Shown: piece by piece, positions 11,150-23,950 of the stretch
Position numbering within the stretch: position 1 is the stretch's first letter
Layout of the letters: each line of letters opens with the position of its first letter
From: Mallotus nudiflorus
Lineage: Eukaryota > Streptophyta > Magnoliopsida > Malpighiales > Euphorbiaceae
Direction: 5' to 3'
Length of the DNA: 64,000 nucleotides
Assembly (NCBI GenBank): GCA_947683625.1
Contig: CANTUR010000637.1
Location: 245,151-309,150, forward strand
Notes under the pieces: model-generated
Told to the model about the DNA's origin: nothing
Seen by the model: the letters and a program-made list of their open reading frames with translations, nothing else
The model's database searches: none
Program-made: the position numbers and the translations under genes

Positions 11150-11760
11150 AGATGTCCATTTTACAGAGGATTTTTTATCAAATTTTTGGTAGATTTCTCA
11201 TAAAATGTGATATCAGCCTAAGTCGAATTTCTCGTTTTGGTCAACTTTGTATTTTTAGTCGAGTCAGTTTCATCAATTTTATAGTTTACATAATTTTGAG
11301 AATTTTCATGAATTTATTTATTTTATTTTATGAACACATTTTAAATAAATATTATTTATTTTAGAGAACTCCGGGATTCGAGCTGTAGTACTAGGCCAAC
11401 AAAGAACACGTCGCCTGATACACTTAACATGTGAGTTAATTTTATGATGCATGCTTTATTTATTTTTAAATAATTAAATATAATAAAGAAATGATTATAT
11501 GATTGATTTATGAATATATTTATATTGCCATATGCATGATTATTTATTCTATATTTGTGAGTAGAAATTGAAAGCGTGCTTAAAGGGAATTTATTTTGTT
11601 ATGTTTTATTTATTTATATTTAATCATTTAATCATTCATTATTTAATGATTTATTTATTTAATTTTTATAATTTAAATTGATTTGGAGATAATGATAGAA
11701 CATGCTACTTAATGGGTGTCACTAGGACCACATGCGCACGAGTATAATCTCAGTATATGT

Positions 11761-11960
11761 TTAAATTGTGGAATATGCTCGGTGGAGCGTGTGCTTTCGA
11801 GCAAGAGTAAATGGTTAAAACTTGGTGGAGCTAGTGCTCTCGGGCTGGATAAAAGATGTAACTCGGTTGAACTTGCTCTCGGGACATCAATATAGAATAA
11901 GTGAAATGACTGTCGTAGTAACTTGGTTGAGCTTGCTCTCGGGACGGTAGTTACTTGGAT
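11761..11960 (+). repeat. tandem stem-loop modules in LTR copy A
   Basis: Repeated modules carry GGTTGA(G/A)CTTGCTCTCGGGA or a variant. One has perfect flanking arms GATGT (11855-11859) and ACATC (11884-11888). A later one has ACTGTCG and CGGTAGT flanks. The centre is conserved between modules and the arms differ. Confidence 0.55.
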
Positions 11961-12592
11961 TGAAGGGAGCCAAAAGGTTATTAGAATATTGGTCTTGGTG
12001 TTCTATCAAGTTTTCCGCTAAAATAATTATTCCATATATTTTCTTACATGGATTTTATATTAAAATGATTTTAGAGTTATAAATAAATTCTATTTAAATA
12101 TTATCATAAAAAATAAATGATTTTATTAATTATAATTATTTTATTTACCCTTATTTTAAAGAGAGGTTTTAAAAAATGGTTTTATAAATCAACATGTATT
12201 TTATAGAATTAATTCATTTAGTGAGGTCTGATTCCCCTCAACTTATTTTTTTAGGACCTCATAGTTAGTTTCCTAGTGTTCCCTATCTGCACTGGGTTCG
12301 TTCTTCATCGGTTGCGCTATGTATGTTGGATTGATATAGTATTGTATAATTAAATTCTAGATACCACAGTAGTTATCTATAAAACTTATGTTATTTTTAT
12401 TCTGAATTGAAATATTGTTGTATTTGAAGAATATTATTATATGTATTTGGTATTGTGCACTTATTATCAGTTTATTGTTAAGTGTATTTTTTTATTTTGT
12501 GAAATTTTTTATGGCTTACTATGGATTTCAAGTACTTTATGTATTTCCATTCCCTAGTGTTGGTTATGTACCTTTTGGTTCAGATCGTGACA

Positions 12593-13692
12593 TAATTAGT
12601 ACAAAGGTTGAGGAGGTCACTATGGCTCATGAGGATGTGGTCGTTCCTCTCCGTGTCATTTTCAAAGATCTTAATCTCATTTAGGTTCTTCTCCCACTTC
12701 TTTTGAATCCATTACTTGTCACAATTTTAATGGCTTCGTTCATGTCTCCAAGCAATGTTCGACCCCATAATTGAATCGTACCCTTTCCAATCCACAAGCT
12801 CATCTTGCTACGGCCCCAAAATCCTCTTCTCTTAAATCACAGTCTTGGTACTTAGATTTCGGCGCTACCCACCATCTTACTCCTAAGCTTGATAATTTGA
12901 CCACTCATTCAGAATTTCATGGTTTTGATTCAGTGAAAATTGGGAATGGTAACGCTTTCTCTATTGATCATGTTAGGTCTTCTACTTATTTTCTAAATTT
13001 CATTCTTTTCGATTGCAGGAGTTTTTCATGTACCTTCTGTTTGTGACAATTTATTATTTGTTTCTTCCTTTACTCATACTAATAATGTCTCTATGGAATT
13101 TTTCTCTTCTCACTATGAAATAAAGGATATCTCCACGAGGGCGTTACTCATTACAGGCTCGAAAATGACAATGGACTCTATCTGTTGTCTCGTGCTTCTT
13201 GTCCTTCCTCTCCAAAAATGGCATTCAAATGCTCATTTTCTACTTAACATCATCATCTCGGTCATCCCTCTCCTCTCATAGTTGTCACTGCACTTCGTCA
13301 ATCATAAATTCTAGTGTCTTCAAATAAATTTGACAACTTATGTCATATTTGCTCTATTAGCAAAAGTCACAAACTTCTTTTTCCTAGTTCACAGTTTTAG
13401 GCTACTGCTCCTTTGCATTTAATTTATTTTGATTTGTGGGGTCTTATACCTATTTCTCCTATTGATGGATTCAAATATTATGTTTTATTTTATGATCATT
13501 ACAGCAAATATTCTTGGATTTATTTTTTGCGTTATAAATATGAAGTTCTTGATACTTTTATTAAGTTTAGACATCTTGTGGAAAAATATTTTGATACCTC
13601 CATCAAAATTTTCCAATCGGATTGGGTGGTGAATATTAAGCAATGAAATCTTATGTTTTTGAACATAGTATTAGTCAAAAAAGTGCATGTCT
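12593..13692 (+). pseudogene. Ale/Retrofit-like copia: protease to first half of integrase
   Basis: After LTR copy A the frame is Ty1/copia. The protease-like block SWYLDFGATHHLTPKLDNL (about 12845-12900) has the catalytic-site form D-F-G-A where D-S/T-G-A is expected. It is followed by an HVPSVCDNLLFVSSFTHTN-type stretch (about 13028-13085). The integrase start comes next (CHICSISKSHKLLFP, then LHLIYFDLWG near 13413) and core (KIFQSDW near 13600). Frameshifts are visible, one at the DWGGEY position near 13625. Part of the element lies beyond the left edge, because the Tekay and Ogre elements were inserted on that side. The frame is cut at 13692 by an antisense solo LTR and resumes at 16783. 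Confidence 0.75.
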
Positions 13693-16600
13693 TGTCATGA
13701 CCCAAACCAGGGAGTCATGACTGGCACTAGGGAATAAAATTTTTTTCAAATTTGGAACCCGTATCAAGCCTTAAAAATAAAAACACGCGGAAATATAATA
13801 TAAGAATATCAAAGAATTTAAAATTTAAAATAATGTTATAGGAATTCTTTTATCATATATTAAAATATAACATATATAATTCTTCAAACACAAATCTCAG
13901 TTATAAAACAATGTTAAACACTACATTACTTGAATACTACTACTGCAGTTGCTAGAGTATAAATAGAAGTTTACATATAAAAATTATATAAAACAGCCAG
14001 GGTAGAAGAAGATCGGCAAAGGGGTCTACTATTGAGGTTTGACAAAGTAGAATGTTCTGAAAAAAATATTGAAGGGAGTTAGACCTTATTGAGTGAATTA
14101 TTATTATATATATACATACATTATAAAATATAGGCATTCAAGCATCAATATAATAATATATTTATATTTATATAATATGATATATATGCATTTCATACAC
14201 ATTCCAAAAATTACTTTTGAATGCAATTATAAATATAAGAAAATTTTTAGGTGGAGATCGGAGTAGAACCCTAAATAGTCTGCAACCTCGATCACCAAAC
14301 CAATAGCCAACCGGCTTATCCATAACTCCAAATATTTATTTATCCAACTCAAGGTGGGAGACTGACCCCAAGTACACTAGGTCAATCGAGGATTTGCAAT
14401 CTCACTACCTGCATGACTGGCCCTCGAGTACACTAGGTCAACTGAGGATCTGCAATCACCCTTTCCAACAACCATTAATCTCAACATTCAATTTCTTAAT
14501 TAAATAATCAGATTCTTAGCTTAAAATCTATCGTATTGTCGCACAATAGTCTTAGCGTAGCTCACCAGCTGGCATGTTCTGCAACTACCCTCCAAATCAT
14601 ACTTATAATTATTAAAAATAATGAAATGCATAATTAAAATCATGGTAGCATCCATTCATCAAACAATATACCGTTTATATACCAAATATATACAAAATAT
14701 AAATATAAGCATTTAAATAAATAATTCATATTTAAATTCACATTAATTAAATCATCGATTCTCATAAAATATTTATTCTACGTGCAATGCACATATATAA
14801 TGATAACTCACAGGTTGAGTGTACTCCACGAGAGTGACCCGACTGGCTTAGCCTTGAAGGTCTCGGTCTCGGTCTCGGTCTTGACGCAGCTAAAGAAAAT
14901 AATAATAATAATAATAATACTTATTAGAAATAAATTCCTAATTTAATAATTCTAGAATTCTAAGAATGACTCGATCTAGACACGATTTGAGCAAAATTTC
15001 TAAACTATACTTGGAATGATTATCACGTTTTATGAGAAATCTACCGCAAATTCAGCAAAATTTTCCCTATAAAATAGACGTCTCTCTACTAAAAGTAGAG
15101 CCGATCCTACACAGAAAATTTACTTCCAAATAATCCACATCACCAAACCTCAGGTTAGGCCTCCGAGCTGTAAATATTGCCCAACTGAGAACCAATTCCA
15201 ACAATAATTTCAAAAATAATAATAATTAATAAATCACCAAAATTATAAAAATTCAATTAAATACCAAAAATCAATTTATTTTGATAATAAAAGCATAAAA
15301 GATATTTAATTTTCCAAAATGGATAGTAAAATTCAATTTACAATTAAATAATATTAATAAACCAATTATTCAATTTTTTAAAATTAATTAGCATAAATTA
15401 CCAATTATTATTTAAAATACTCAATTATATAATAAAAATACCTAAAAACTTATTTAAACTTTAAAATAATAATTAAAATTATTATTCGAATATATTTTCA
15501 AAAATTACCATTAATTAGCTAAAATAGTAATTAATTCATAAAAATTATCTTAATGCAATTATCACTCAAAAACTATCCAAAATCTATTAATTATCAATAA
15601 TTTAAATTAAAACATAAAAATTACTTATTTATATTAATTTATCCAACATTCTATTTTTTACATAATCATTCAAAAATTCGTAATAAAAATTCGATACATA
15701 ATTTGAATAAACTTCCTTCATGAAACTTGCTCTAAATAATATATAGAATTTAATAAAAATAAGAAAATTTATGGACATGGAACTGTATGAGCAGTAACCA
15801 AATCCGAAAATACATATTTTTAAATAATTTCAGAAAAATAAATAAAAATAATATTTGAGTAGATTTTAGCTCAAATAACAACTAATATAAATAGCACAAC
15901 TTCAAATAAAATTATTTTTAATAAGAAAAATCAAATTAAACATATTAACACAAATATAAAATCGAGTTTTCGGAGTCCTTACCGGTTGATCCACTCGAAA
16001 CTAACTACGTATTATCGAAGCTTGTAACATGAACTTCGAAATGAGCCCAAGCTCAATCGATTTCCTCATCGGTGACCGGACTGCACTGTTCACATAGTAC
16101 TGTCTTCACTGTTGTTGTTGCTGCTACTGCTGGTGCTGCAGATGGTGGTGGTTTGGTGAGCTGAGGTGGTGGCGAGGTGGTGGTTTGGGTGGTGGTGCAC
16201 TATGTGTGTGAAAGGAAAGAAAGAAAATAAGAAGAAGAATAAGAAGTTTGGGGAGGGGTGTAGGTGTACTGCACGTTTTGACCAAAGTGTAATTTTTTTT
16301 AAATGAGAAAAAGACAAAATTGTATGAAAATAATATATATATATATATATATATATTTTAGAAAAGGACAAAATAATATAAAAATAATATTTTTAAGTAC
16401 AAATAGTACATATATAATAATATATTTTAAATAAAATATCCCCCACCAAGTACAAATACACAAATAATAATATCATAAAATAATTAAATAATAATTAACA
16501 CTAATAATCTTGCAAGTTAATTTAATAAATAATTAACTAAAATAATAATTAAAACTCAATTATTCTCATCCACAAAATATATATATACACAATAATAAAA

Positions 16601-16777
16601 TACACTACACCAATAATTTTCAATAATAAAAATTAATAATATTAAAATAATATTCAACACTAAATCTTCAAATTTAATTTCAAAAATAATCATAATATAA
16701 AAATTTAATAAAATATTTTTTTCCATTGTATATCTCAAAAATTAATTTAATAATTTATAAAATATCGGATCATAAAA
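13693..16777 (-). mobile_element. solo LTR of the Tekay-like family (copy B), antisense
   Basis: The block opens TGTCATGACCC and closes CGGATCATAAAA on the plus strand, the reverse complement of an LTR. The flanks are TGTCT (13688-13692) and TGTTT (16778-16782), a 5-bp target duplication with one C-to-T change. Copia integrase sequence lies on both sides. There is no interior sequence, so this is a solo LTR of 3085 bp. Landmarks are the TTAGACCTTATTGAGTGAATTA box (about 14081), hairpin CTCTACT/AGTAGAG (15084-15100), modules with CACTAGGTCAA (about 14345-14462) and an AT run (16333-16356). Confidence 0.88.
15084..15100 (-). other. LTR hairpin 1, copy B
   Basis: CTCTACT, AAA, AGTAGAG on the plus strand: seven perfect pairs with a three-base loop. 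Confidence 0.6.
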
Positions 16778-16782
16778 TGTTT

Positions 16783-19099
16783 GGACAAAATGGTTGTGTC
16801 AAAAGAAAACATCAACACATTGTCGAGACAAGTCTCTCGATGTTACATCATTCTCACATTCCTAAAATTTATTGGACATATGCTTTTGATACTAATGTAT
16901 ATGTTATCAATAGATCACCCACTCCCTTTGTTGAATAATTCCACTCCATTTACTAAACTATTTAATCTTGCTCCTAATTATCAACAAACGTGAGTTTTTG
17001 GTTGTTACCCTTTATTGAAACTATATGCCAAAAATAAATTTTCACCACGTTCTAAAAAATGTATTTCTTGGTAATAGCAAGATTCATAAGGGTTATATAT
17101 GTCTTGATATTGTTACTTCCAAAATTTTTCACTCATGCCATGTAATTTTTGATGAGCAGGTTCTTCCTTATAAAGCTCTGGACGTCCTTCCCCATAATAG
17201 CACCACATCTACAACCACTACAATTTTGTTACCCAAATTTATCTCTCACTCCATTATAGACTCCCATCATCCCTCAACTTTATCCTTAACTTCCCTTGAT
17301 AATTCCATTCCAACTCCAACTCCTTCAACAAGCACAACGTCACTCGACCTCCCCTCAACCACTCAAACTCTTCTCCCATCCAATCCTATCCCCAACTCAC
17401 ATACTGTTCTCACTTTACCCAATTTACCTATAACTCACCAGACCCAAACTATTTCACCTGAACCTTTATCCTCTTCTATTTGTCCATAAAAAATGGATCC
17501 TATGGTAACTCAGATGCAAACTGGTTCTTTGAAATTGAAGACTTATACTGCTACTCTTTCATTGCCTTATAAGCCTAGCACTTTTAAATAAGCTTAAAAA
17601 TCTGAGAGCATTGGCGGGCTGCCATGCAAGTTGAGATGGATGCTCTTCTTACAAATCAGACATGGGATCTTGTTTCTTCTTTTCTTTCTCAAAATGTCAT
17701 TGGTTGTAAGTAGGTGTATCGACTTAAATAAAAGCATGATGGCTCTCTTGATCATTAAAGGCTCGCCTTGTTGCCAAAGGCTTCAATTAACGTCAAAGAG
17801 TTGATTTTCAATGAAACCTATAGTCCTATTGTTAAGCTAGCTACGGTACATCTTATTTTATCCATTACTTTATCTTGCAATTGGCATGTCAAATAACTTG
17901 ACATTTCTAATGCCTTCCTTCATGGCACCCTCGATGAAGATGTTTTTATAACTAAACCACCTGGTTTTGTTAACTCTCATTATCCTCATCATGTGTGTAA
18001 ATTAAAGAAGTCTTTGTATGGCTTACGCTAAGCTCCTCACTAATGGTTTTGTTGCTTGCAAAATGCTCTATTGACATTGGGTTTTGTTGGATCTAAAACT
18101 GATTCATCTCTTTTCTTCTATAATTATGGCAGAAAGACTGTTTACTGTCTCATTTATGTGGACCATATATCTTGATTGGAAGTGATTTTTCACATGTTCA
18201 ATTTATTATTCATTTGCTTTAGTAACAATTTATTTTAAAGGATCTCAGTCACTTGCATTATTTTCTTAGTATAGAAGCATCTTGGACTCGCACTGGTTTA
18301 CACTTGACTTAAAGCAAATATATTCAAAATCTTCTCATAAAAGCACATATGGATTTGTCTAATAGGATTGCTACCCCTGCATGTCCTTAAAATCAACTCT
18401 CTTTGCATCAAGAAAATTTATTTTATCAAAGCATCATATGTGGCTTGCAATATCTATCTTTCACTTATCCTGATATTGCATTTTTGGTCAATAAAGTGGC
18501 TCAATTTATGCAACAGCCCATTGACGATCATTGGATTGATGTTAAACGAATCCTCCGGTATCTTTGCCACACTATTTCTTATGGTCTTTACCTTCGTCGG
18601 TCTTCTTACTTTGATGTTAGTGCTTATGCCGATACTAATTGAGGTGGGTCATTTACTGATTGTAAGTCTACTTCGGGCTTTTGTATTTATGTGGGTAATA
18701 ATCTTATTGCTTAGAGCTCTAAGAAGCAATGCACCGTAACTAGGTCTTCTACAAAAGCTGAATGTCAAGCCCTTGCTTTAATATCTACTGAAATTTAATG
18801 GGTCACTTCATTACTTACTGAAATTGGTATCTTGGCTTCTTATACTCTTATCATTTGGTGTGAACTTAAGTGCTACCTATCTTACCTCTACACCCATCTT
18901 CAATTCTCATTCTAAACATCTTGAAATCGATTTTCATTTTGTTCGTGATCAAGTGTTTAAAAAGCTTCTTCATGTTCAATACATTTCCTCACAAGATCAG
19001 TTGGCAGATTGTCTCACAAAACCTTTATCCAGAAATCGTTTTCAACTCTTGCGTTCCAAATTGACAGTTGCTAAACCTCCTGCTCAACTTGAGGGAGGG
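16783..19099 (+). pseudogene. Ale/Retrofit-like copia: integrase end, reverse transcriptase, RNase H
   Basis: The frame resumes with GQNGCVKRKHQHIVETSLSML and NRSPTP (integrase), then a copia integrase tail (HKGYICLDIVTSKIF...HVIFDEQVLPYK, about 17080-17170) and a Thr/Ser/Pro-rich linker (17180-17490). Reverse transcriptase remnants follow with many stops (IGCK-type block near 17700, the SLYGL block near 18010, and an LIYVD-type block near 18150 in place of YVDDM). RNase H follows (YLCHTISYGLYLRRSS near 18560, ISSQDQLADCLTKPLS near 18990). The C-terminus at about 19099 is followed by a polypurine run, GAGGGAGGG (19091-19099). The copy is inactive. Confidence 0.8.
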
Positions 19100-19257
19100 T
19101 GATAGTGGATAACTATGTATCTTATTTAATTTTGAATTTTGTGTTTTGTATATCTTTGTAACTACTTATCTACAACTGATATTTTTGTATTATATATTTT
19201 TTATGTACATCAATGATAATTGGAAGCATTATTCCTTCTCTCATTCTAGCCTTCACA
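19100..19257 (+). mobile_element. short 3' LTR of the Ale-like copia
   Basis: The sequence TGATAGTGGATAAC directly follows the polypurine run and RNase H end. It closes at ...CCTTCACA, and the next base enters a different copia frame. The 158-bp length suits small-LTR copia lineages such as Ale/Retrofit. The end is set by the change of reading frame and the CA dinucleotide. The partner LTR is outside the window. Confidence 0.55.
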
Positions 19258-19912
19258 ACTTGATCCACGATCTAAACCATGTGTCTTCCTTAGGTATTCA
19301 TTATCACAAATAGTGATCCATGTCTTGAACCATCCACCCATCGACTCTATCTTTCTCGTCATGTCCACTTTGTTGAATAAGGTTTTCCTTATAAATCCCT
19401 ACATTTTCACTTGTAGTGTCTTGAATCCACCACTTTTGACACTTGGGTTCCACCAACTCTGACCGTCTCATTTCCCCATCCACACACTCCATCTAAAATA
19501 TGATCTCAAGAAGCACCATCACGCACTTATCATTCACCTGCCCCTCTCTCAAATACAATCGAACCATCCCAACACACCAATAGAACTGTTTCCATTCAAC
19601 CCGAACCACAACCAGATCTTGATCCACCTCCCCTACCCTCAAACCAATATCACATGACTACGCGCGCTAAAAACAAAATCCACAAGCCAATACAAAAACT
19701 CAGCCTCCGCACTCACCTCCGTCCCACCTTAAATTTTGAACCCACAACTGTAATCCAAGCTCTCAAAGATCCTAATTGGCAACGGGCCATATCCGATAAG
19801 TACAATGCTCTAGTTCGTAAAGCTACATAGGAGCTTGTACTACTTGATACAGCCTCTTATATTACTATTGGTTGCAAATGGATTTTTAATCTCAAATGAA
19901 ATTCTGTCGTTT
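19258..19912 (+). pseudogene. second Ale-like copia fragment (integrase tail to start of reverse transcriptase)
   Basis: The start reads as KLDPRSKPCVFLRY, the copia integrase tail. It is followed by a Pro/Ser/Thr-rich linker and then the reverse transcriptase N-terminal region, with MTTRAKNKIHKP near 19653 and ALKDPNWQRA, WELV-like and GCKWIF blocks from 19760 to 19890. Stops at AT-stop-ELV and LK-stop-NS show decay. The fragment begins exactly where the neighbouring copia LTR ends, so that copia probably inserted into this one. It breaks off near 19912 at LINE sequence. Confidence 0.65.
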
Positions 19913-21190
19913 TCATCAAAATGCCTGGCTTGGACTATTCATCATTTTTTTTGGATTGGGATCACTTTGTTAGAATCTCATAGATTCATAAATTGTTTGT
20001 TATTAGTAGGGAAGGGAGTATCTATAAGCATGAGATACTACAGAAGTGGGTCTCACCAATCCTTTTGGAACATAATCGAAAAATTATATTGTGACGGTCA
20101 TGAAAGTCTCAGCTAAACCAATTAGAGTCTGGCCTCAATAGCATCTTCTTCACATCCATATATATTCTAAAGATCAAAATTTCTCAGTGAATAGTTTATA
20201 TAATGATGTAATGCGTATAATTGCCACCCAAGATCAACTCTTGTTACCAGATGTGTGGCTTCACTTATCTCTAGCTAAAAATGAGTTGTTCATGTGGTGT
20301 GCTCTGCTTGACAAGTTGCCGACAAGGGATCAGTTATTTTCTATTGGCCTTTGTCATATTTGTGCTTTTTGTGGTACATATGGAGAGACGACAGATCATA
20401 TTTTATTGTTATGTGCTCATAATTGGAAAGTTTGGTCATCTCTTCGCGAATGGTGGGGTGGGGACTTTGTAATTCCATCATCCTTAGTTCTTTGTTTTCA
20501 ATAGAGGAATTGATTTGTAGATGGATTTATGTAGCGCTGTTTTTGATCTTATTTGTTTTATGCAATAAAGTGGTCTTCTTGGCTTCACAGGAATGAGATT
20601 GTTTTTGAAGGGACCTCTTTTTCAGAGTTAAAATTACAAACATATGATTGTCTTTCGAGCTGCTGCATGGTTCAGTGCTTTTTCTCCTTCTATTTATATT
20701 ATTGCGACCAATCTTCTTCAATCAACACTGTGTATCAAGTCTCTTATCTCAGTGTCATTTGAAATGAGCTTCTCTTGGTGCAATTGCCATGCATGCTATT
20801 CTTGATCATGGTTCTATGCCCTTTGTCTTCACGTTTCTGCGGGTTATGGGACTGCAAATTGTTTTATCTTTGTTGATACTTGGTATAAAAGATATTGGAT
20901 GCTGGACTTTTGTTCATTATTGTTTTGGTAAGATGGTTATTGGGTTTGAGGCTGCATTTAGTGGTTTGGTCAGTTTTCATTTTGTTCTTGTTGGTTGTCT
21001 TGTGCTAGTTGTGTTTGTAAGGGTGGGGCGCTTTGTGTGTTATTAGTGTTTTACTATTGTTCTTTTTTTGTTAAACCTTACTCTTTGCCTAATTTAGGGA
21101 GGAATTTTTTCATCCCTTGGATTTTTACTTAAGTGGTTTTCCCATCAATTTTAATAAAATAAAAGAATTGCTTATCAAATATATATATAC
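19913..21190 (+). mobile_element. plant L1-type LINE, 3' end
   Basis: The stretch 20187-20504 encodes a zf-RVT-like segment: FSVNSLYND upstream, then LAKNELFMWCALLDKLPTRDQLFSIGL, CAFCG, TTDHILLLCAHNWKVWSSLREWWGG. This domain lies after the reverse transcriptase in plant L1 elements. The following sequence is decayed and ends with GGTTTTCCCATCAATTTTAATAAAATAAAAG (written here as separate motifs: CCCATCAA, then AATAAA near 21155), a typical plant L1 3' end. The true 5' limit is unclear because no boundary is visible near 19913. No poly-A tail longer than short A-runs is present. Confidence 0.6.
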
Positions 21191-21313
21191 ATACACAGAA
21201 GCATTAGCATCTCTACCGCTAGAAGCAACAATATTCCAATCTAACAACTGATTTCTAGCTGCATCCATCAATGAGCTATACAATATTAACTGAACAAAAT
21301 CAAACAAATTAAT

Positions 21314-23287
21314 CTACCCTTTTCTAGCTTTGACCAATCTATTTTTGCTGTTGAACAAATAGAAAAACAGCTCTAGTACTAACATCGTTAGAGCAAGCAA
21401 ATCTCCAGTGACCACTAATTCAGGAAGCTCAATCCATTCTGATAGACCTTCAGTTTGAGGTGATCTTATGCCGGGGCGTCGTCCGAGTAGAAAAGATCAT
21501 ATTTATCTGTTATGGAATAAACTAGTAATGCAGTTTCACATCCATCATTCACGATTGAAGTGCTGTTCATATTCTATGTTTGATACACGTTCATTGCTGA
21601 AAGTAGTTTGTTTAACTTCATCCATTGCCCAATGATCAATATATTTTTCCTCAGAGTTGGTTTCTTTGTCCTAGTGAGCTTCAGATATCAAATGGATGAC
21701 TGTTACATGTGATCTTGAGTCCCTAACTATTCGTTTAGATAGAGACAATGCTTCACGGTCATCATTGCCTCCAATGAAGATCATACATATCGAAATTGGG
21801 TGCCTCTGAGATGCAATTGGAGCTCTGCGATCGAGTTTTCTCCTATAAAAAAAAGATGCCTACAGAAAAGGAGCCTTTTCAAGAACTTTCCAATTTGCAG
21901 TCCTTATATTATTGTCTTCAGCTTCTATAGTTCCACGGATACTCGATCTTCGATGGAGCGGAAGCAGTATCAGGGATGTGAGCTTGTCAATTGCAAGTGG
22001 AGATATGTCTTCGCTCATCAACTTGATTGGAGAAATTGCTGTGTAGATAGAGACAGAGACCATGTCCCATTTGTTCTGCTGATACTTAGTAAAAGAAAAG
22101 ATGACATTCTCGGACTGAGGAACGGTTATTGGGTTCTTTCTTCGAAAGGGACACGATGACTGGAGTGGCTCGACCGATTAATTGGATCAAATGAAGCACA
22201 TAGACATCGATTGGTCTGTCAATGTTCGGATGGAAAGCATCAAGCAGGCTTATTCTAGAAGTTATATTTTCAGGTTTGTGGATGCAGAAAAGAATTCGGT
22301 GGTGAGACTTAGGCTTCAAACTCAGGATGTTCCTTGTTCCATAGCCTGTATATTTTCTTGATGGACCATGCATTAATCTCACAATAATTAAAACAAATGC
22401 TGAGCTAAGTAAGATGTCTAAAACTAAGACGGAATACGCCTCATCACTCACAAGCTGCAACAAATTATTGTGTTGTTAGATATCAACCTGATGATGTACA
22501 ATTGACATGTGCAAAAATTTTTAAATGTTGAATGAGAATCAGTACCTTAGCATCTTTTGAATGCCCACGCAAGGCTAGCTCAATTATACCTTTACAAGTC
22601 ATAACCACAAGAAATAGAACACAGTCCTTCAATGGCATCATAAAAAACTTTGAAGCTACAAAAGATGTTAACATTTTGGATCCAAAACTCAATAATATCA
22701 AAACTAGGTAGAATTTTATAGTTAAGAACTTTGAAATGATGGAGCTCAGATCGGCCTTCATTACTGAAATAGCAACAGCAACAGGCATAAGGACTCCATT
22801 TATTAAAGTTTGAAGCTTTTCTACTAAAGCCGAACCTAATTGCGGTCCGCGTGGTACAACAAACCCCAGAATAGCAGCCGCTATGCTAGCAACCTATTTG
22901 AAGTATTGATTGTAAACTAGAGATCAAATCAACAAGCGAACCAGGGGCAGTATGTCAAATCACCCACTACCATGATAAGTAAAATGCTGCAGCAGGATTA
23001 AAGCCAATAACTGCTAAACCACTTGTGACAACATTTTTAACCGAACCTTGCTCTATTGTTTGTATAATAAACACAAGAATACAATGTTACCAATCAATGA
23101 TGAAGATATTATCAATCTACCAATCTCTGTGTGTAAAAGCCTGAGCTCGAGAAGAACATGTACTATGATTGAAAATGTAGAGAAAGATTGCAAGATGGCT
23201 ATCGCAGCAGCTTCAGTTAACGACCCATTTCGTCGAAAATCTTTTGCATTGTATGCTATAAAACTCAGCCCAAGAAGTAAAGGGGCA
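21314..23287 (-). pseudogene. CHX pseudogene, middle and C-terminal part
   Basis: This holds the membrane helices after the insertion and the whole cytosolic tail. Partial open frames are 22483-22788 (MPVAVAISVMKADLSSI...MTCKGIIELALRGHSKDAKV), 22086-22463 (regulatory tail start) and 21860-22063 (ISPIKLMSEDISPLAIDKL). Stops lie at LLYKQ-stop, SQVV-stop-QLL and SEAH-stop-DKET. The helix segment expected between LIGNI and GFVVPRGP looks shortened. The order and spacing of blocks otherwise follow a full CHX protein of about 800 residues. The LINE 3' end lies about 120 bp beyond the stop codon. Confidence 0.85.
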
Positions 23288-23292
23288 ATAAC
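23288..23292. other. target site duplication ATAAC (left copy) of the Tork-like copia
   Basis: ATAAC directly precedes the 5' LTR and recurs at 34904-34908 directly after the 3' LTR. On the CHX strand the two copies join GIGNVI to APLLLGL in frame. Confidence 0.95.
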
Positions 23293-23804
23293 TGATAATT
23301 ATGTCTTGATTGTTGCTTGACATGGACAACCACTTGATACACTTTGAAGATAAGTGGATATTTGGATAATTGGCCAATGACCACATGAATTAAGATAACT
23401 GAATAATTGGCTAATGACCAGAAATTATGTCTTTAATTTGTAGCCATATATTATTGATTCTCATTGGTTATAAATAGCCTTACTCTCCATTTACTTTTCA
23501 TCACAAAAGAAATACAAGCAAAGTAGACATAAGTTCATAGGCTACTATAGTTTCTTGTACGGGTAGTGAGTGATTTGGTGAGTTTTGGGTATAAATACTT
23601 AGGTGGTTTAAACACTTAGATGTGGTTAATATTTGAGTGTTGTCTAGCCATATTTTGTAATCTCTTTTTGTTACCATAGTGAAAATTATTTTGCCATCTT
23701 TTGACTGTGGACGTAGGCTTTGTTGAATCACGTTAAATTATTGTGTCATATTATTTTGTTTATTTTGCTGAATTAATTACTTATGGGCCCCTTACATTTC
23801 AACA
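23293..23804 (+). mobile_element. 5' LTR of the Tork-like copia
   Basis: It opens TGATAATTATGTC and closes CATTTCAACA. It matches 34391-34903 along its whole length. It contains TATAAATAG at 23469-23477, which reads TATTAATAG in the 3' LTR. Confidence 0.93.
23469..23477 (+). promoter_or_regulatory. TATA box of the Tork-like copia 5' LTR
   Basis: TATAAATAG lies 176 bp into the LTR. The 3' LTR copy has lost it by an A-to-T change. Confidence 0.6.
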
Positions 23805-23807
23805 AAC

Positions 23808-23819
23808 TGGTATCAAAGC
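23808..23819 (+). other. primer binding site (initiator tRNA-Met type)
   Basis: TGGTATCAAAGC lies three bases after the 5' LTR. It differs by one base from the usual TGGTATCAGAGC complementary to initiator tRNA-Met. Confidence 0.85.
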
Positions 23820-23950
23820 CGTAATTGTAATTTCTCTTGAAATTTTGAGTATGCATTGTGGTTGTAGTTTTGACTAATCTTTCACATCAGAAAATATTTT
23901 TTAAGAATTTTTCAATTAACTGCAAGGAGATATTTTGAATTGGTGTAATT

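Larger units (their letters stand above)
9549..12592 (+). mobile_element. 3' LTR of Tekay-like element (copy A)
   Basis: The LTR runs from TGTTATAACTCG to GATCGTGACA, 3044 bp. It follows the integrase end and polypurine tract directly. Internal landmarks shared with the other LTR copies are an AT microsatellite (9797-9823), a pyrimidine-rich leader (about 9925-10030), the GGAGAGATGTCCATTTTACAG block near 11146-11166, tandem modules with GCTCTCGGG (about 11761-11960), and the GTGAGGTCTGATTCCCCTCA box near 12219. It belongs to the subfamily that also includes the copies at 36318 and 60392. The right flank is copia coding sequence. Confidence 0.85.

Noticed and set aside
13693..16777. Full-length antisense element rather than solo LTR
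   Set aside because: Copia frame and near-identical 5-bp flanks lie directly on both sides and no interior sequence is present.
17025..17489. 154-residue frame as an independent Ser/Thr-rich protein
   Set aside because: It is the integrase tail and linker of the Ale-like copia, not a separate gene.
23048..23320. 90-residue plus-strand frame before the copia
   Set aside because: It is the opposite-strand shadow of the CHX pseudogene, which reads clearly on the minus strand.
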